NCBI RefSeq assembly: GCF_002797815.1
Contig: NZ_PGFJ01000001.1
Span: 682,001-746,000 of the forward strand
DNA: 64,000 bases
From: Mucilaginibacter auburnensis
Lineage (GTDB): Bacteria; Bacteroidota; Bacteroidia; Sphingobacteriales; Sphingobacteriaceae
Direction: 5' to 3'
Shown: piece by piece, positions 45,225 through 54,394 of the stretch
How positions within the stretch are numbered: position 1 is the stretch's first letter
Layout: each line of letters begins with the position of its first letter
The notes under the pieces: model-generated
What the model was told of the DNA's origin: nothing
Databases searched by the model: none
Seen by the model: the letters and a program-made list of their open reading frames with translations, nothing else
Translations under genes and position numbers: made by a program

Positions 45225-46166
45225 TTAATTTTCCAATGGTTTGTAATCACTCCATTGTGCAACGCCCTCAGGTTCGGCTTTTTTCACCTCTTCGCTTTTC
45301 AGCTTACTCATTTCTTTGTTCAGTTTTTCGGTCTGCTTCAGCTCTTTTGCAAACTCACCCGCCATATCCGAATGACCTTTGCTTTCACTAACTTGCGAAA
45401 TCGGATCTGAAATGTAAACCCACTCTTTACCCAAGCCCGGCATCTCACCTTCGTTCCATGGGCCGCGAACTGTACCGTCTGATAAGTTATAGAACTGCTG
45501 CGTAAAACGAGGATCGGCTGCTAACACACCCGGAGGGAAATTATTCTCAATATCATTCAGCGCTGCCTCAAACATTTTATAATGCGCCACCTCACGGGTC
45601 ATCAAAAAAGAAAGGGTTTCATGAATATATGGATCGTCCGTAAACTTCATCAGGTGTTCGTATACCAATTTAGCTCTTGATTCCGAAGCCAAATTGCTGC
45701 GCAGGTCGACAGTCAGATCACCGTTGGAATGAATGTACGACGCGCACCAGGGTATACCCTGACTATTGCGAGGGGTAACTCCACCTCCTGTAATAATGCC
45801 AAATTGCGGATTTGCAAACACAGCTTCGTGGATAATATCCTCTTTAGCCGCTTTGCCGTTTAACACCTGCATTATTTCAGAGCTGTCGGCTGCATTTTTG
45901 AGTTCGCCGTTTACGCCCTTTAATAGCATTTGGATTGTTGCGCCGACAATTTCAAGGTGACTGAACTCCTCGGTGGCGATATCCATCAGCATATCATACT
46001 TATCAGGATGCGGCATTTTAGCACCGAAAGCCTGGGTGAAATATTGCATAGCTGCAGCCAATTCGCCGTTCTCTCCGCCAAACTGCTCTAACAGCAGGTT
46101 GGCAAAACGTGGGTCGGGGCGCGAAACCCGCGCATTAAATTGTAAGTCTTTAACGTGATGAAACAT
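45225..46166 (-). CDS. Manganese catalase
   Basis: A 313-residue di-manganese enzyme that breaks hydrogen peroxide into water and oxygen. The four-helix bundle ligands are visible: Glu in GGENGELAAAMQYF, ExxH in ATEEFSHLEIVG, Glu in HEAVFANP, and ExxH in TREVAHYKMFEAAL. The C-terminal tail after about 240 is Lys/Glu-rich. The length suits the family. It is divergent from the DoxX-like gene. Confidence 0.93.
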   Translation of the reverse strand: MFHHVKDLQFNARVSRPDPRFANLLLEQFGGENGELAAAMQYFTQAFGAKMPHPDKYDMLMDIATEEFSHLEIVGATIQMLLKGVNGELKNAADSSEIMQVLNGKAAKEDIIHEAVFANPQFGIITGGGVTPRNSQGIPWCASYIHSNGDLTVDLRSNLASESRAKLVYEHLMKFTDDPYIHETLSFLMTREVAHYKMFEAALNDIENNFPPGVLAADPRFTQQFYNLSDGTVRGPWNEGEMPGLGKEWVYISDPISQVSESKGHSDMAGEFAKELKQTEKLNKEMSKLKSEEVKKAEPEGVAQWSDYKPLEN

Positions 46167-46330
46167 GGTAGATGATTTTAGTTTGAAATTTTTTTAATTA
46201 GAAGTAAAGGTTTAATTACAACTAAAGGGAGTGTGTAAAGTTTCGGTTATTAAAATAACAGGTATTTCACGCGCCCTGTTGCCCCCTAAACTTGTCGTTT
46301 TTACAACCCATTGTTCAGCATATGCCATTA

Positions 46331-46338
46331 TATATTTG
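46331..46338 (+). promoter_or_regulatory. -7 box (TATATTTG) of the DoxX-like gene
   Basis: A perfect TAnnTTTG with TTG at 46311, giving a leader of about 50 bases. Confidence 0.5.
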
Positions 46339-46391
46339 TGTAATTCAAATAATTAAAAGCATATTTATATAACCTTAAAACTCACAAGATC

Positions 46392-46757
46392 ATGAAAGTT
46401 GCATATTGGATATTTACAGGACTGCTTATTGCAATGATGCTGATGTCGGCAGTAACAAGTTTCTTCCCCAATCCTGATGGAGAAGCGATGATGAAAATGA
46501 TAGGCTACCCGTACAACATCCTCAAAATGTTGGCTGTGTTGAAAATACTGGGATGTATTGCATTGCTTGTGCCGGGCTTTCCACGTATAAAAGAATGGGC
46601 CTATGCAGGCTTTACTTTTGATTTGATAGGCGCTGCATACGCGTTTTTAGCCATTGGTACGCCAGTAAGCGGAGTTTGGTTTATGTTGGTAGGGCTGTTA
46701 CTGGTGTTTGGTTCTTACTTTTGCTATCATAAATTACACCCTCAAAAAACGATATAG
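46392..46757 (+). CDS. DoxX-like membrane protein
   Basis: A 121-residue protein with four transmembrane helices, matching the DoxX-like (DoxX_2) family: a start YWIFTGLLIAMMLMSAVTSF, then ILKMLAVLKILGCIALLVPG and RIKEWAYAGFTFDLIGAAYA. Function of these stand-alone proteins is unclear; some take part in redox or thiosulfate metabolism. It stands divergent from the Mn catalase gene. Confidence 0.85.
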   Translation: MKVAYWIFTGLLIAMMLMSAVTSFFPNPDGEAMMKMIGYPYNILKMLAVLKILGCIALLVPGFPRIKEWAYAGFTFDLIGAAYAFLAIGTPVSGVWFMLVGLLLVFGSYFCYHKLHPQKTI

Positions 46758-46867
46758 CCTTATCGGCAAGATGTATTTGTCACCTTTGGCTAATGTTGCC
46801 TTAACAAAAACTTCATTTAAGCTTTTATTTGTAATATTGATATTTGCAATTTAAGCTATAACACCCC

Positions 46868-48538
46868 ATGAAAATAAAGTTTCTGTTTTTGCTTCCGTTT
46901 GCTTTTGGAGTATTAAACACATCTGCCCAAAATAAAACTAAAATTGCCCTAGCTTCTACTACAGTTTCGCGGCCAAAGCTGGTTGTGGGTATAGTAGTTG
47001 ACCAAATGCGATGGGATTATCTTTATCGTTTTTACGATAGATATACCGCAGGCGGTTTTAAACGCATGTTGAATGAAGGTTTTACCTGTGAGAATACTAA
47101 TATAGATTATATACCTACCGTTACCGCCATTGGCCATAGCAGTATTTACACCGGTTCGGTGCCGGCATTGCATGGCATTGCAGGGAACGATTTTATAGTT
47201 CAGGCTACAGGCAAATCCATGTATTGTACAGAAGATACTTCTGTAAATACGGTTGGCAGCACTTCTGATGCAGGTAAAATGTCGCCAAGAAACCTGTTGG
47301 TTACCACCGTTACAGACGAATTGAAACTGGCCACAAATTTTCGGTCAAAAGTTATAGGCATCGCACTAAAAGACAGGGGCGGTATATTACCAGCCGGCCA
47401 CACTGCCAACGCCGCATACTGGTTTGACGATAAAAACGGAAGCTGGATAAGCAGTACCTATTATATGAAAGATTTGCCGCAATGGGTAAAAGATTTCAAT
47501 GCCAGGAAATTACCCGAGGCATATCTCAAAAAAGAATGGGAAGGCGTTTTTGCGCTTAACACTTATGTACAAACTTTGCCGGTTGAAAGCAAATATGAGG
47601 GAAAACTGGGTGGTGCAACCATTACAGGCTTCCCTATAAAAACTTCAGAACTTTATAAGGGTAACGCAGGCTTAATACGTACTACGCCATATGGTAATAC
47701 ACTTACGCTTGATCTGGCAAAGGCTGCCATTGCTAACGAGCAAATGGGCAAAGGAGCAGTGACCGACTTTCTGGCCGTAAGCTTGTCATCAACAGATTAT
47801 GTAGGGCATTTATTTGGGGTTAATTCGGTTGAAGTAGAAGATACCTACCTGCATTTAGACAGGGATCTGGCTGATTTTTTTAAATATCTGGATAATACCG
47901 TTGGCAAAGGACAGTATACTGTGTTTTTGTCAGCTGATCATGGTGCCGCGCATAACACTGGTTATCTGCGCGATCATAACATTCCATCAGACGTTTGGGA
48001 TACAAGTGGTGCACTAAGCAGCTTAAACAAGCTATTGTTAGATAAGTACAAAACAGATCGCATAGTACTGTCGCTTACTAATTACCAGGTTAACTTAAAC
48101 TATTCGGTTATATCAAAGGCGGGTTTAGATGAGGGAGCTATTAAGGCAGATTGTATTAAGTATTTAGAAAAGCAGCCCGGTGTTGCCTTTGTTGTTGATA
48201 TGCAAAAAGCTGCTACAGCCAGCATACCGGAAGCTTTGCGCACGCGTATTATTAACGGTTATAACAGAGATAACAGCGGCGCCATACAGGTAGTATTACA
48301 ACCGGGTTGGTTTAGCGGCAAGCGTGTTGGACAAAACTCGCCAACCGGCACTACCCACGGTACCTGGAACCCTTATGACACCCATATCCCGCTGGTATTT
48401 ATGGGCTGGGGTGTAAAGCACGGCAGCACTGTACGCGCTACCAAAATGACAGATATTGCACCAACTGTTGCAGCACTACTCCATATCCAGGCACCTAATG
48501 GCAATATTGGGGAAGCAATTGGGGAAGTGATTAAATAA
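46868..48538 (+). CDS. pafA: PafA-type alkaline phosphatase
   Basis: A 556-residue exported phosphatase (signal peptide ending TSAQ). PTVTAIGHSSIYTG fits the phosphodiesterase/PafA nucleophile region, with Thr86 the likely nucleophile. Metal ligands are suggested by GIVVDQMRWDY, LSSTDYVGHLFG, SADHGAAHN and the terminal THGTWNPYDTHIPLVF. PafA is the main phosphate-insensitive phosphatase of many Bacteroidota and releases phosphate from monoesters. The length is near the known about 546. Confidence 0.93.
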   Translation: MKIKFLFLLPFAFGVLNTSAQNKTKIALASTTVSRPKLVVGIVVDQMRWDYLYRFYDRYTAGGFKRMLNEGFTCENTNIDYIPTVTAIGHSSIYTGSVPALHGIAGNDFIVQATGKSMYCTEDTSVNTVGSTSDAGKMSPRNLLVTTVTDELKLATNFRSKVIGIALKDRGGILPAGHTANAAYWFDDKNGSWISSTYYMKDLPQWVKDFNARKLPEAYLKKEWEGVFALNTYVQTLPVESKYEGKLGGATITGFPIKTSELYKGNAGLIRTTPYGNTLTLDLAKAAIANEQMGKGAVTDFLAVSLSSTDYVGHLFGVNSVEVEDTYLHLDRDLADFFKYLDNTVGKGQYTVFLSADHGAAHNTGYLRDHNIPSDVWDTSGALSSLNKLLLDKYKTDRIVLSLTNYQVNLNYSVISKAGLDEGAIKADCIKYLEKQPGVAFVVDMQKAATASIPEALRTRIINGYNRDNSGAIQVVLQPGWFSGKRVGQNSPTGTTHGTWNPYDTHIPLVFMGWGVKHGSTVRATKMTDIAPTVAALLHIQAPNGNIGEAIGEVIK

Positions 48539-48547
48539 ATAGTATTT

Positions 48548-48645
48548 TGTTATTCTGAACGGAGTGAAGAATCTTATAAAAGCGGTTTGCGAGGCGATTG
48601 GGTTAGCAAATCCTATAGGATTTTTCGCTATCGCTCAAAATGGCA
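48548..48645. repeat. Palindromic interspersed repeat overlapping the next open frame
   Basis: The arms TGTTATTCTGAACGGAGTGA and the complement of GCTATCGCTCAAAATGGCA match with mostly transition differences, so RNA pairing is kept by G-U pairs. Inner arms GGTTTGC / GCAAATCC extend the hairpin. Such ATTCTGAACG..GTGAAGAATC elements are spread in Bacteroidota genomes. This copy lies between pafA and the next gene. Confidence 0.6.
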
Positions 48646-48664
48646 GCGGCAAATTAATAGTAAA

Positions 48665-49237
48665 GTGTCATCTCATCATATCGTTCGTGAAAAGCAAGAA
48701 CCTGCCCTGTTGATACTGGGCTTGGATTCGTTTGACCAGGAGTTATTGGGGCAATTATTGGAATGGAGTCCCACGGTTATTGCTGATGCTCCTATTGCAG
48801 AACAGTTAAATGCCATGGGCATCAAGGTAGATAGGGTGTTGGGTAATGATGTTGGCGATGTGATGCAATCAGATGTTACTTATATATCTGTTCATGGCCA
48901 TACTCCGCTCGAGGCTGCACTTATTTTGCTAATAGGTGAGAATTACTCTGCCGTAAATGTTATTGCAGACGACTTTGATCTTAATGATTATATTCCATTT
49001 GTCTCGCAAATCAATCTGGTCATCCTTCATCAGAATAAAAAGGTGTACGCCGTTACATCCGGTTTTACCAAATGGTTACCTGCTGGTGAGGAGCTAACGT
49101 TTTTAACTCAAGCTACTGATCTGATAAGTACCGGCTTATCTCAGCAACAAAATAATAAATTTACAACAACTGCCGACGGCGTGATCAAATTGGAGTTCTC
49201 CAACCCATTCATTTTCATAGCCGAAGCTATATCATGA
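48665..49237 (+). CDS. Thiamine pyrophosphokinase-like protein
   Basis: A 190-residue cytosolic protein. LLILGLDSFDQELLGQLLEW and the later ADAPIAEQLNAMGIKVDRVL, GNDV recall the N-terminal Rossmann-like domain of thiamine pyrophosphokinases, with a weak C-terminal part (YAVTSGFTKWLPAGEEL, GVIKLEFSNPFIFIAEA) equivalent to the B1-binding domain. Essential acidic motifs of true TPKs are not obvious, so activity is unsure. The frame is open from 48587, but that extension lies in the palindromic repeat; the GTG at 48665 gives MSSHHIVREK. Confidence 0.55.
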   Translation: MSSHHIVREKQEPALLILGLDSFDQELLGQLLEWSPTVIADAPIAEQLNAMGIKVDRVLGNDVGDVMQSDVTYISVHGHTPLEAALILLIGENYSAVNVIADDFDLNDYIPFVSQINLVILHQNKKVYAVTSGFTKWLPAGEELTFLTQATDLISTGLSQQQNNKFTTTADGVIKLEFSNPFIFIAEAIS

Positions 49238-49365
49238 TCCGGCATCAGGCTGAATGAAATCCTGTTCATTTTATTGGAGCAATAATTGCTTGATGTGTTT
49301 GTTGCATTAAACCATTTATCAAATATTTGCTCTAATTGATAATAATAGTTGAAAGGTTTATTAAA

Positions 49366-50316
49366 ATGAAAACCGGGTATATAACATTAGCAGGAACAGC
49401 TTTGCTGTTATGTGCATCACTTGCAGTTGACGCACAGCGCCGGGGGCTTGGAGCTGGCGGCGGAATGAGCATGCCACGGCCTCAGCCATCTGTAGCGCAG
49501 CCGCGTAGTTATAATCCGCCCCGGGGAGCTGATGTTCCGCAGGGTTTTGGTCAGGCTCGTCGTGGGAATGACGGAGCCGCAGGTTTACAACCCAACACTT
49601 ATCCGCAGGGAAGTTATCCTAATGCACCTCGCCGTGGTACAGATATAAACGTGTCAGGCATAAATAGACCGTCAACAAGACAACCGGCCGGTTCAAACCG
49701 TGTGTATCGTGTTTGGGAAGGTTTACCTTACGGAAGAAATTATATATCAGTACGACCACAGGGTTTGTATTATTATTATAGCAACGGATTTTACGCCAGT
49801 TACTACGCGCCACGTATTGGTTTAGTGGTTGATGCATTGCCTTATGGCTACTATCCGTTTTACTATGGCCCCACACAGTATTTTTATGGTGGTGGCATGT
49901 ATTATCAGCAAACCGGAAGTAGTTATACTGTTGTTGAGCCACCAATAGGTGCCGAAGTAAAGCAGTTGCCGGAGGACGCAAAGTCTATTGTAATAAATGA
50001 CGTTCAATATTATGAATTAAACGGCGTGTATTATCAACCTATAACTAAAGATGATGGCACGCAAACTTACCAGATAGCCGGTAAAGATGGTCAACTGAAT
50101 ACTGACGATGTAAACGTGCAGGACGCGCCGCCTATACAGGTTGGCGATCTGGTTGATAACCTGCCGGAAGATTACAAAAAAGTAAACCTAAATGGCCAGC
50201 TTTATTACGTTACGCCAAGCGGTTATTATTTGCAGGACGCAGTTGATGAAAATGGTAAGAAGGTGTATAAAATTATAAGTGTGCCCGCTCCTGATGCGGA
50301 CGACGATAAAAGATAA
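49366..50316 (+). CDS. DUF6515-family exported protein
   Basis: A 316-residue protein with a signal peptide (ending AVDAQ). The mature N-terminus is Gly/Pro/Gln/Arg-rich and low-complexity. Then a Tyr-rich segment (GLYYYYSNGFYASYYAP, YGYYPFYYGPTQYFYGGG) is followed by a repeated beta unit (DVQYYELNGVYYQPI, NLNGQLYYVTPSGYYLQDA), the DUF6515 pattern. Tyr/Gly-rich proteins of this sort are surface or periplasmic; the function is unknown. ATG at 49366 chosen because the signal peptide begins there. Confidence 0.8.
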   Translation: MKTGYITLAGTALLLCASLAVDAQRRGLGAGGGMSMPRPQPSVAQPRSYNPPRGADVPQGFGQARRGNDGAAGLQPNTYPQGSYPNAPRRGTDINVSGINRPSTRQPAGSNRVYRVWEGLPYGRNYISVRPQGLYYYYSNGFYASYYAPRIGLVVDALPYGYYPFYYGPTQYFYGGGMYYQQTGSSYTVVEPPIGAEVKQLPEDAKSIVINDVQYYELNGVYYQPITKDDGTQTYQIAGKDGQLNTDDVNVQDAPPIQVGDLVDNLPEDYKKVNLNGQLYYVTPSGYYLQDAVDENGKKVYKIISVPAPDADDDKR

Positions 50317-50333
50317 ATTGTGGTGATTGAAGA

Positions 50334-50375
50334 GAAGCCGGCTACTCTGTTAAAGGGTAGTCGGTTTCTATTTTT
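50334..50375. terminator. Terminator between DUF6515 and DUF4835 genes
   Basis: An imperfect stem GAAGCCGGCTAC / GTAGTCGGTTTC (with G-U pairs) followed by TATTTTTG, between convergent genes. Confidence 0.6.
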
Positions 50376-51261
50376 GTAGCGCCTGGTACTTTATCCCGTT
50401 TGAGGGGTCGCCTTTCATTAAAATGTTGTAGGCTTGAACTCGTTCCTGTGCGGGCGCAGTTTTATAAATGTTGACCAGTTCATCGCCTTTTGCAGCAAAA
50501 AATACTAAAGGCAGCATTGCGCCTAAACGTTGCCTGTCAACATCACCAAGTACAGGTAAAAAACCATCAATGGCTTTGCGCGCTTTAGCAGCATTATCTG
50601 CCATCAGGTCCATTCCGTTACGGTGGTAATCATAAATAAAACCGCGCAGAGGCTCGTATACTTTATTATTAATATTCTCTAACAGCCAATACCTATTGGT
50701 GTTGCTATCAAAAGCTTTCCATCCGCGGTAGGGCGATGATTGTGCAATGTTTAACACGTTTTGCGCGCGTTCATAGTAAGGTGTGCCGCCTAATCTTGAA
50801 AAACTGTCATTGTCTATTCCGGCTATTATATAAGCGTAAAACGCCATTACTGATGCCAGGTTTGATTGGAAGTTTTGGTCTGAGTAATCAATGGTTTGAC
50901 CCTCATTGTAAATAAAATCAAAGTCTTTGTCGTTAATATTTAGCAGGGTGGTGGTATAGTTAGCATTAAATACGGGTCGGCTTGATTGTATTTGTAACTC
51001 AGCATTGAAATTACTGCTACCATCCCAGGTAGTTATGGTCACCACAAAATTGCAATCAATCCGTTCATTTGGTAAAATTTGATCTCCCAGCCATTTGCGT
51101 CCATTTAAGAAATCTTTCATCGCATTTTCAAGCGATTGGAATATGCGTTTATTGGTAGTTTGAATTTTAGGCGATAATACAGTTACTCTGGCATTCAAAT
51201 CCTGCGCCGATACTTTCAGCATCAACACACTTAGGATCATATATACATATAGCCTTTTCAT
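50368..51261 (-). CDS. DUF4835 family protein
   Basis: A 297-residue exported protein with a signal peptide (ending VSA). Conserved segments LNARVTVLSPKIQTTNKRIF, SLENAMKDFLNGRKW, NFNAELQIQSSRPVFNANY and FYAYIIAGIDNDSFSRLGG identify DUF4835, specific to Bacteroidota and of unknown function. Its start overlaps the coaBC stop by four bases. Essentially always next to coaBC, so a link to cell-envelope or CoA metabolism is possible. Confidence 0.92.
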   Translation of the reverse strand: MKRLYVYMILSVLMLKVSAQDLNARVTVLSPKIQTTNKRIFQSLENAMKDFLNGRKWLGDQILPNERIDCNFVVTITTWDGSSNFNAELQIQSSRPVFNANYTTTLLNINDKDFDFIYNEGQTIDYSDQNFQSNLASVMAFYAYIIAGIDNDSFSRLGGTPYYERAQNVLNIAQSSPYRGWKAFDSNTNRYWLLENINNKVYEPLRGFIYDYHRNGMDLMADNAAKARKAIDGFLPVLGDVDRQRLGAMLPLVFFAAKGDELVNIYKTAPAQERVQAYNILMKGDPSNGIKYQALQK

Positions 51262-52454
51262 ATCAGGGTAACTATTTTAGCGCAAATATCTTTGGCCACC
51301 TCGTCTTTACTTTTCAGGCTGTAGTCTGTCTTAGCCAGATTTTTATCAATAATCGTTATTTTATTAGTGTCGCCTTTAAAGCCTGCGCCTTCATCCTTTA
51401 GCGAGTTTAACACAATCATATCGAGGTTTTTGGTTTGAAGTTTTCCAATGGCATGCACCTCTTCGTTGTCGGTCTCTAATGCAAAGCCAACCAAAATCTG
51501 ATGCGGCCTCTTCAAACTCCCCAATGTTTTTAAAATATCAGTAGTCTTCTTTGTCGCGATGGTAAGCCCGTCGTCTTGTTTTTTTATTTTTTGCGTTGCT
51601 ACCGTAACCGGGGTATAATCAGCAACTGCCGCGCTCATTACACAAACTTGTGCCTGCTCAAAGTTTTGCAAACACATATCCAGCATTTCAGCAGCCGATG
51701 TAACATCAATTCGCTTGATAGACCGTTGCTTACTTACTTGTGCTGATGGTCCCGAAACGAGTGTAACGTCAGCGCCGAGTTTAGCCAACTCATCCGCAAT
51801 AGCAAAGCCCATTTTACCTGATGAGTGATTACCTATAAAGCGTACGGGGTCTATCGCCTCGTAAGTTGGTCCGGCGGTAACTAAAGCCTTTGTGCCATTC
51901 AGCGGAAGTGCTTTTTTAAGATCATTGATCAAGAATGCTAATATTTCCTCGGGTTCGGCCATCCTACCTTCGCCATGCAAACCGCTGGCCAGTTCACCGC
52001 TGCCCGGTTGTATCAAAATATTGCCGAAGCTTTGCAGTTGGGCAACATTGGTAGTGGTTGAGTTGTGCTTCCACATATCCAGATCCATAGCCGGAGCAAA
52101 ATACACCGGGCATTTAGCAGAAAGATAAACAGCGGTAAGCAGGTTATTGCAAAGCCCTGAAGCCATTTTAGCCATGGTGTTTGCACTTGCCGGGGCGATA
52201 AGCATTAGGTCAGCCCAAAGGCCAATATCAACATGGTTGTTCCATTCGCCGGTTTTAGGCTTAAAGTAGTCTGCCAATACAGGCTTTTTTGAAAGGGTTG
52301 ATAAAGTTAAAGGAGTAATGAAGTTGATGGCATCGGGCGTCATGATCACCTGCACATTGGCTCCCGCTTTAATTAACAACCTTACCAGCGTTGCAGATTT
52401 ATAAGCAGCTATACTGCCGCATACTCCTAATACTATGTTTTTACCTTCAAGCAT
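51258..52454 (-). CDS. coaBC: Bifunctional phosphopantothenoylcysteine decarboxylase / phosphopantothenate-cysteine ligase
   Basis: A 398-residue flavoprotein that performs two steps of coenzyme A synthesis. The CoaC half begins GKNIVLGVCGSIAAYKSATL with HVDIGLWADLMLIAPASANT and PAMDLDMW; the CoaB half begins ALVTAGPTYEAIDPVRFIGN and has SSGKMGFAIADELAKLGADV. Together with panC and panD in this window (61.3-62.6 kb), it covers most of the pathway from pantoate. A terminator separates it from rpoZ, so it probably has its own promoter. Confidence 0.95.
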   Translation of the reverse strand: MLEGKNIVLGVCGSIAAYKSATLVRLLIKAGANVQVIMTPDAINFITPLTLSTLSKKPVLADYFKPKTGEWNNHVDIGLWADLMLIAPASANTMAKMASGLCNNLLTAVYLSAKCPVYFAPAMDLDMWKHNSTTTNVAQLQSFGNILIQPGSGELASGLHGEGRMAEPEEILAFLINDLKKALPLNGTKALVTAGPTYEAIDPVRFIGNHSSGKMGFAIADELAKLGADVTLVSGPSAQVSKQRSIKRIDVTSAAEMLDMCLQNFEQAQVCVMSAAVADYTPVTVATQKIKKQDDGLTIATKKTTDILKTLGSLKRPHQILVGFALETDNEEVHAIGKLQTKNLDMIVLNSLKDEGAGFKGDTNKITIIDKNLAKTDYSLKSKDEVAKDICAKIVTLI

Positions 52455-52508
52455 AAAGCGGCTTTACTCCAAACGGAGTAGAATGAAACTAAGTTAAAAT
52501 TCAAATAA

Positions 52509-52533
52509 ACAAAAAACTCCCGTAAGGGAGTTT
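52509..52533 (-). terminator. Intrinsic terminator after rpoZ
   Basis: An eight-bp stem AAACTCCC / GGGAGTTT with loop GTAA; the reverse strand continues with TTTTTTG. Confidence 0.7.
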
Positions 52534-52570
52534 AAATATTTTATCCATTATTACCCTTCCGGGTTGGCAA

Positions 52571-52915
52571 TTAAGCCTCTTTAATTGGATTACGATGATA
52601 AACCTTGCCATCTAAAAATTCCTGAACGGCAATTAATGACGGTTTTGGCAGTTTTTCATAATGTTTAGATATCTCTATCTGCTCGCGGTTTTCAAAAACC
52701 TCTTCCAGGTTATCATTTGATGAAGCAAATTCTGAAAGTTTTTGATGCAACTCTTCTTTAATGTTATTAGATATCTGGTTAGCTCTTTTAGCCATGATAA
52801 CTAATGATTCATAAATGTTGCCGGTTTCCACGTCCAGTTCGCGCAGGTCGCGGGTAACTGTGCTGCTTGCTACCGCCGGTTTGGTATTATTACTATTATT
52901 ATTGTTGGTACTCAT
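52571..52915 (-). CDS. rpoZ: RNA polymerase omega subunit (Bacteroidota form)
   Basis: A 114-residue protein. TVTRDLRELDVETGNIYESL and VIMAKRANQISNNIKEELHQ match the omega fold as found in Bacteroidota. The first 20 residues are Asn/Ser-rich and poorly conserved. Omega stabilises RNA polymerase and, with ppGpp, links it to the stringent response. It follows bamD with a 10-base gap. Confidence 0.9.
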   Translation of the reverse strand: MSTNNNNSNNTKPAVASSTVTRDLRELDVETGNIYESLVIMAKRANQISNNIKEELHQKLSEFASSNDNLEEVFENREQIEISKHYEKLPKPSLIAVQEFLDGKVYHRNPIKEA

Positions 52916-52925
52916 ATCAATTTTT

Positions 52926-53870
52926 TTAGTTTGGTATTTTTTTATGAATATCCATCTTAACAGATGGTGTTGGTGTTAAAATAGTTTGATTTAAAAGAGA
53001 GTCTTTGCGGGCAAGTTTACGCGCCAGTTTCTCATCAATTGCAGCCTGCGCTAACAAGCGCCTAACCGAAGCTATGCCATCTTCACTGTCTTTTTGCACA
53101 GCGCTGGCGTCTTTTAAAAATTTGCTGTTAGGATATTTCTCTATGAAATTGGCAGCTAAGTTTTTTGCTTCCTCATAACGCTCTTCCTGTTTTGATTCAC
53201 GGCTTTCGCGCGCATATTGATACTGTGCCTTCGCATTTAAATACTCAATTTCCTCTGCAAATTTGGTATCCGGGTAATCACGTAATACATTGCCAAAGGT
53301 AATTACCGCCGCCTGGTGGTTGCCGGTAACGTAATATAACTTAGCATTATCAAAAGCTTTCTGCTCTAACCTACTGCGCAGGTCGTCAATTGTTTTAGCA
53401 GCCTCAGCAACATGATCACCTTTTGGATAAAGGTTGATATAAAGCTGCATAGCTTCAATTGATTTTAATGTATTGGCTTGATCAAGCGATGATATAGGTG
53501 CCTCCAGATACAAGCAGTAAGCTGACAGATAACGGCACTCTTCGGCATGTATACTTGAAGGAAAATCCTTAGCGTATTCTTTAAAATGATAAGAGGCGGC
53601 GGTATAGTCCTTTAGCTTGTAGGTAGCCATAGCGTTCAAATAAAAAAGCTCCTCTGCACTTTCCTGCCCCCTGTACTGCGATAACAGTGTTTCAAAAAGA
53701 CCAAGCGCTTTAGCGTATTGCTTTTTTTCGTAAAGCTTCTTGCCTTCCTGGTATTTCTTAGTTCTGTCATTGCTTGCTTTCAATTTTTCGTACTTGCTTT
53801 TACAGCTACCAGCCGCAATAAGTAATAATATTAAAAAGCCCCCAATTACTGATCGTTGTTTTTTAAACAT
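52926..53870 (-). CDS. bamD: Outer membrane assembly factor BamD
   Basis: A 314-residue lipoprotein of the Bam complex that inserts beta-barrel proteins into the outer membrane. The lipobox is LLIAAGSCKS. TPR helices follow: YEKKQYAKALGLFETLL, ALYLEAPISS, TGNHQAAVITFGNVLRDYPD. The promoter box TATCTTTG at 53875-53882 stands four bases before the ATG, predicting a leaderless message. Confidence 0.93.
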   Translation of the reverse strand: MFKKQRSVIGGFLILLLIAAGSCKSKYEKLKASNDRTKKYQEGKKLYEKKQYAKALGLFETLLSQYRGQESAEELFYLNAMATYKLKDYTAASYHFKEYAKDFPSSIHAEECRYLSAYCLYLEAPISSLDQANTLKSIEAMQLYINLYPKGDHVAEAAKTIDDLRSRLEQKAFDNAKLYYVTGNHQAAVITFGNVLRDYPDTKFAEEIEYLNAKAQYQYARESRESKQEERYEEAKNLAANFIEKYPNSKFLKDASAVQKDSEDGIASVRRLLAQAAIDEKLARKLARKDSLLNQTILTPTPSVKMDIHKKIPN

Positions 53871-53874
53871 TTTG

Positions 53875-53882
53875 CAAAGATA
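53875..53882 (-). promoter_or_regulatory. -7 box (TATCTTTG) at the bamD start
   Basis: A perfect TAnnTTTG. It is followed by CAAA and the ATG, so transcription starting five bases downstream begins on the A of ATG. A TTG lies about 20 bases upstream of the box, in the range for the -33 element. Confidence 0.6.
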
Positions 53883-54233
53883 AATAATAATACAAAGTCA
53901 ATCAATTTTATTTGTGGGTGGTAAATATAGGCTGTATCTAATAGTCAACAGCTTATAGGTACTACATTTAACATCTTTTAACGTATATGTGGTATTGAGA
54001 TTGCCTTAGTTATTTAGTATATAAATGCAGCCACGCTATTTATACTATATATAGCTGTTTCTAACTGCTATTATCATTACTATAATTAAACTATATATAG
54101 TCTGTATTATGTATGGAGAGGGCTTTAACACCTGTGGATAGTGTTTGTTTTATGCTTGATGAATTTTGCTTTAAATTTTTCTATCTCATTTATAGCGTTT
54201 TAACAATATGCTGTTACTTTTTTATAGGAATTG
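53883..54233. other. Region before the rRNA promoters
   Basis: There is no gene. It is AT-rich with two ACTATATATAG words (54044-54054 and 54090-54101, the second a full palindrome), possibly an upstream-activating AT-rich stretch or a protein site. The open frame at 54113-54316 runs into promoter P1 and is not credible. Confidence 0.45.
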
Positions 54234-54264
54234 TTTGCACAGAAGAGATTTCTTCCTACCTTTG
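54234..54264 (+). promoter_or_regulatory. rRNA promoter P1
   Basis: TTTG at 54234-54237 and TACCTTTG at 54257-54264, separated by 19 bases: a full sigma-AB-type Bacteroidota promoter. Confidence 0.85.
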
Positions 54265-54394
54265 CAGCCCGCAAACGAAGGAATGCGGTTGTACATTGAG
54301 AGGGGTTAGCGAGTGATGAATGGGAAGCGAAAGCGGAACGGAAAACGAGCTAACAGGAAAGGGAAGAGAGGCCAGAAATTATTTTAAAATAAAA

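Noticed and set aside
54113..54316. Forward open frame of 67 codons before the rRNA genes
   Set aside because: It spans rRNA promoter P1 and has no recognisable features.
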